A stretch of 64,000 bases of DNA from Chloroflexota bacterium (GTDB taxonomy: Bacteria; Chloroflexota; Anaerolineae; Anaerolineales; VGOW01). Shown in pieces: positions 61,864 to 64,000 of the stretch; position 1 is the first letter of the stretch; every line of letters begins with the position of its first letter. The stretch is from NCBI GenBank assembly GCA_016875735.1, contig VGOW01000014.1, forward strand, positions 1-64,000, read 5' to 3'. A model generated the notes under the pieces. That model did no database searches and was not told where the DNA came from. It was given only the letters and a program-made list of their open reading frames with translations. The translations under genes and the position numbers were made by a program.

Positions 61864-63084
61864 TTACAGCAATGCCAACAGCACGGCGGCGACTATCGTG
61901 AGCGCCGACCCGAACACGAATGGCGCCGACGGCCCGAACCCGGCGAATGCGCCCATCCCCTGCCAAAGAATCCCGGCGATAAAACTGGCGGGCAGTGCGG
62001 TGAGACCGACGGCGGCGTTGTACAGCCCATAGGCCGTGCCGCGTTTTTCTTTGGGCACGAGATCGGCAACAAACGCCTTTCCGACTCCTTCCGCCATTCC
62101 GTAGTAAAGCCCGTACACGGCATAAAGCGCGAAGAGTTGCCACACCGTTCCGGCGAAGGCAAAGCCGAGATACACCAGCCCGTAAATGATCCAGCCGGTG
62201 ATCATCACTCGCCGCCGCCCGATCCGATCGGAGAGGCGGCCCGCCGGGCCCGAAACAACGGCGTAGGTGATGTTGAAGACGAGGATCATCGCCATGATGG
62301 TCGCCACATTTGCGCCGACGCTTTGAGCACGCAAAACGAGAAACGCGTCCGATGAATTGCCGAGTGTGAACAGCACGATGATGACGAGAAAGAATTTGAA
62401 TCGCCTATCGAAACCGACCAGCGAAAGGGTGGGGAGTTTGCCGTCAATCTTCTTTGGCGTCTCTTGCGCAACGACGAGCAACACGGCGACGGCCAGGATT
62501 GCGGGGATGATGCTGATGCCGACAAGCAGCCGGAACGTGCCCTGCGACAGTGCGACTCCGGCGCGTTGAGTGAGCGCGACGATAACGAGCGCGACGAGCA
62601 AACCCAACGCCGCGCCGAGCGTGTCTCCGGCGCGATGAATGCCGAAGGCCGCGCCGCGCTGAGACTCATGCACGGAGTCGGCCACCAATGCATCGCGCGG
62701 CGCGGTGCGGATGCCCTTGCCCGCGCGGTCGGCCAATCGAATCGCCAGCACTGCGCCCCACGAATTGGCGATGAGCAGAAACGGCTTGGCGATGGTCGAG
62801 AGCGAGTATCCGGCAACCGTGAGCCATTTGCGGCTCTGCAATTTGTCGGAGAGCCAGCCCGAGGCAAGCTTGAGCAGGCTGGCGGTCATTTCGGCCAGCC
62901 CATCGATGAGGCCGATGATGTTGGCCCTCGCGCCGAGCACATTGGCGAGGTAGAGAGGGAAGAGATGCACGATCATCTCGCTGGAGATGTCGGTGAGCAG
63001 GCTGGTGAGCGTGACTGCCCACACGTTGCGGGGCAGATTGCGAAGCGAGAGGCGGGGGTGTTCGTTGTCGGGTGAGGTTTGCAT
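61864..63084 (-). CDS. MFS transporter
   Basis: 406 aa, 12 predicted membrane segments. Loop motif [13 protein letters not shown] after TM2, the intracellular [19 protein letters not shown], and the repeat motif after TM8 ([13 protein letters not shown]) are typical of drug/metabolite MFS. The substrate is unknown. It is divergent from the GntR gene at 63216, which may regulate it (inference). Confidence 0.88.
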   Translation of the reverse strand: MQTSPDNEHPRLSLRNLPRNVWAVTLTSLLTDISSEMIVHLFPLYLANVLGARANIIGLIDGLAEMTASLLKLASGWLSDKLQSRKWLTVAGYSLSTIAKPFLLIANSWGAVLAIRLADRAGKGIRTAPRDALVADSVHESQRGAAFGIHRAGDTLGAALGLLVALVIVALTQRAGVALSQGTFRLLVGISIIPAILAVAVLLVVAQETPKKIDGKLPTLSLVGFDRRFKFFLVIIVLFTLGNSSDAFLVLRAQSVGANVATIMAMILVFNITYAVVSGPAGRLSDRIGRRRVMITGWIIYGLVYLGFAFAGTVWQLFALYAVYGLYYGMAEGVGKAFVADLVPKEKRGTAYGLYNAAVGLTALPASFIAGILWQGMGAFAGFGPSAPFVFGSALTIVAAVLLALL

Positions 63085-63173
63085 GGGCGTTTTTCCGCTT
63101 GAGCAAGCAAGGATTGTATGGCCGCATGATACCCCTTTTTTTGCCTCTTGACCCCGCCCTCCAAAATGAATAC

Positions 63174-63197
63174 AATTCAGTCAATTGGTACAATTGA
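63174..63197. promoter_or_regulatory. Putative operator of GntR/MFS intergenic region
   Basis: The sequence has repeated TACAAT boxes (ATACAATT, GTACAATT, ATACAATC) within about 30 bp, with CAATTG motifs in dyad around GTA. It lies between divergent genes and could be the target of the adjacent GntR protein. One of the TACAAT copies may also serve as the -10. Confidence 0.45.
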
Positions 63198-63215
63198 TAC
63201 AATCTGGAACACGAC

Positions 63216-63614
63216 ATGATTCGACTCAACCCTCGCGGCGGCGCGCCAATCTATCGGCAAGTAGTGGAGCAGATCAAGCATCTCATTGCCGCAGGGCAGC
63301 TCAAGCCCGATGATCAACTTCCCACCGTGCGCCAACTTGCCGCTGACCTGCGAGTGAACCCGAACACGATTGCGCGCGCCTATGCCCAGCTTGCCGAAGA
63401 AGGCGTGATCTCGACTCAACAGGGGCGCGGAACGTACGTGCTCGACGTGCCGCCGCCTGCCGATCAACGAAAGATACGGCGGGAGAAACTCATCGCAGTG
63501 ATGGACCAAGCTCTGCAAGATATTGAGCGGCTGAGTTACACCCCGGGCGAAGTCGAAAAAACGTGGAGGGATCGGTTCGCCGTTTGGCGCAAGTCTCAAT
63601 CGCGAAAACACTGA
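63216..63614 (+). CDS. GntR-family regulator (YtrA-type, short)
   Basis: 132 aa. An N-terminal winged helix (GGAPIYRQVVEQIKHLIAAG...LPTVRQLAADLRVNPNTIARAYAQLAEEGVISTQQGRGTYV) and a short helical C-terminus, as in YtrA-type regulators. Such proteins usually control nearby transport genes. It is divergent to the MFS gene and 15 nt upstream of the YhfC-like gene. Confidence 0.88.
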   Translation: MIRLNPRGGAPIYRQVVEQIKHLIAAGQLKPDDQLPTVRQLAADLRVNPNTIARAYAQLAEEGVISTQQGRGTYVLDVPPPADQRKIRREKLIAVMDQALQDIERLSYTPGEVEKTWRDRFAVWRKSQSRKH

Positions 63615-63629
63615 CCCCGAAAGACGCAC

Positions 63630-64000
63630 ATGCTCTACATCACTTACACTCTCAACTTTCTTTTGATGATCGCCATTCCGATCATCGTTGCCGTCGTCAT
63701 CCATCGGCGGCTCGGCGGGCGATGGGCGCTCATGGCATGGGGCGCGGCGGCGTTCATCGGCTCGCAAGTGGTGCGTATCCCATTGCTCTACGGCCTCACT
63801 GCGCTCTTTCAATCCGGCGCGTTGCCGCGCATCCCGGCGAACATTGTCACGCCATTCAACATCGCCGTGCTCAGCATCAGCGCCGGTCTGTTCGAAGAGA
63901 CTGCCCGCTACATTGTCTATCGCCGTTTCATTCCCGCCGCCCGAACTTGGAATGATGGCATCGCGCTCGGCATTGGGCACGGCGGCATCGAGGCGATTCT
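63630..64000 (+). CDS. YhfC-family intramembrane metalloprotease (partial)
   Basis: The window ends inside this gene; 123 codons are visible. Multiple membrane helices with the glutamic-type protease motif FEETARYIVYRRF and the GIGHGGIEAI loop fit the YhfC/YhfC-like (M79-type) family. It probably cleaves or processes membrane proteins. It starts 15 nt after the GntR gene and is likely in the same operon. Confidence 0.72.
   Translation, partial: MLYITYTLNFLLMIAIPIIVAVVIHRRLGGRWALMAWGAAAFIGSQVVRIPLLYGLTALFQSGALPRIPANIVTPFNIAVLSISAGLFEETARYIVYRRFIPAARTWNDGIALGIGHGGIEAI

Overview
The window looks like chromosomal DNA of a Chloroflexota bacterium, probably an Anaerolineae-like lineage; this assignment is inference from gene content and no 16S is present. 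Supporting signs are the high GC content, GAF-type histidine kinases, Thr/Pro-linker lipoproteins, a Ycf45-like ATPase with R3H domain, a DUF6391 protein, a pheST operon under a T-box, PdxST-type vitamin B6 synthesis, and AmmeMemoRadiSam protein B. Genes are dense on both strands and often coupled by 4-bp stop/start overlaps.

Layout. 1-130: end of an ISAs1-like insertion sequence cut by the window edge. 146-6217: MBL protein, alanyl-tRNA editing protein, GAF/PAS histidine kinase, nucleotidyltransferase, SpoU methyltransferase. 6218-9612: replication origin, with dnaA between two clusters of DnaA boxes and holB upstream. 9609-15933: YprB-like exonuclease, lipoprotein, a STAS/pseudokinase protein coupled to an MBL hydrolase, MOSC protein, LysM-M23 lipoprotein. 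16057-19614: frameshifted small gene, aquaporin, DUF559 nuclease between palindromes, cyanophycinase-like peptidase, broken histidine kinase. 19634-23563: UPF0210, S9 peptidase, TrmH-type methyltransferase. 23780-25564: a compact cassette under a GAAC-N4-GTTC (LexA-type) operator with a soluble FtsK-like motor, a frameshifted two-TM/Pro-rich protein and a DUF6504-like protein. 25575-35782: holA, priA, CorC-like transporter, rhomboid, gmk and others. 35851-45178: secreted proteases and lipoproteins, interrupted by a putative type II restriction-modification pair (41463-43293). 45281-50804: epimerase, endonuclease III, histidine kinase, hydrolases. 50809-54919: T-box-controlled pheST. 54947-64000: GAF protein, nucleotide hydrolase, tmk, R3H ATPase, pdxS/pdxT with an unknown gene between them, MFS transporter, GntR regulator and the start of a YhfC-like membrane protease.

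Two genome-scale patterns stand out. First, intergenic regions carry many arrays of degenerate tandem heptamers followed by inverted heptamers (16 loci listed). They form hairpins at gene ends, sometimes supply the last codons of proteins, and occur twice as in-frame insertions inside priA. Second, at least eight genes have a clear -10 box (TATAAT/TACAAT/TATACT) only 6-8 nt before the start codon, which implies leaderless mRNAs. Three genes show reading-frame breaks, so local sequencing or assembly error should be kept in mind.
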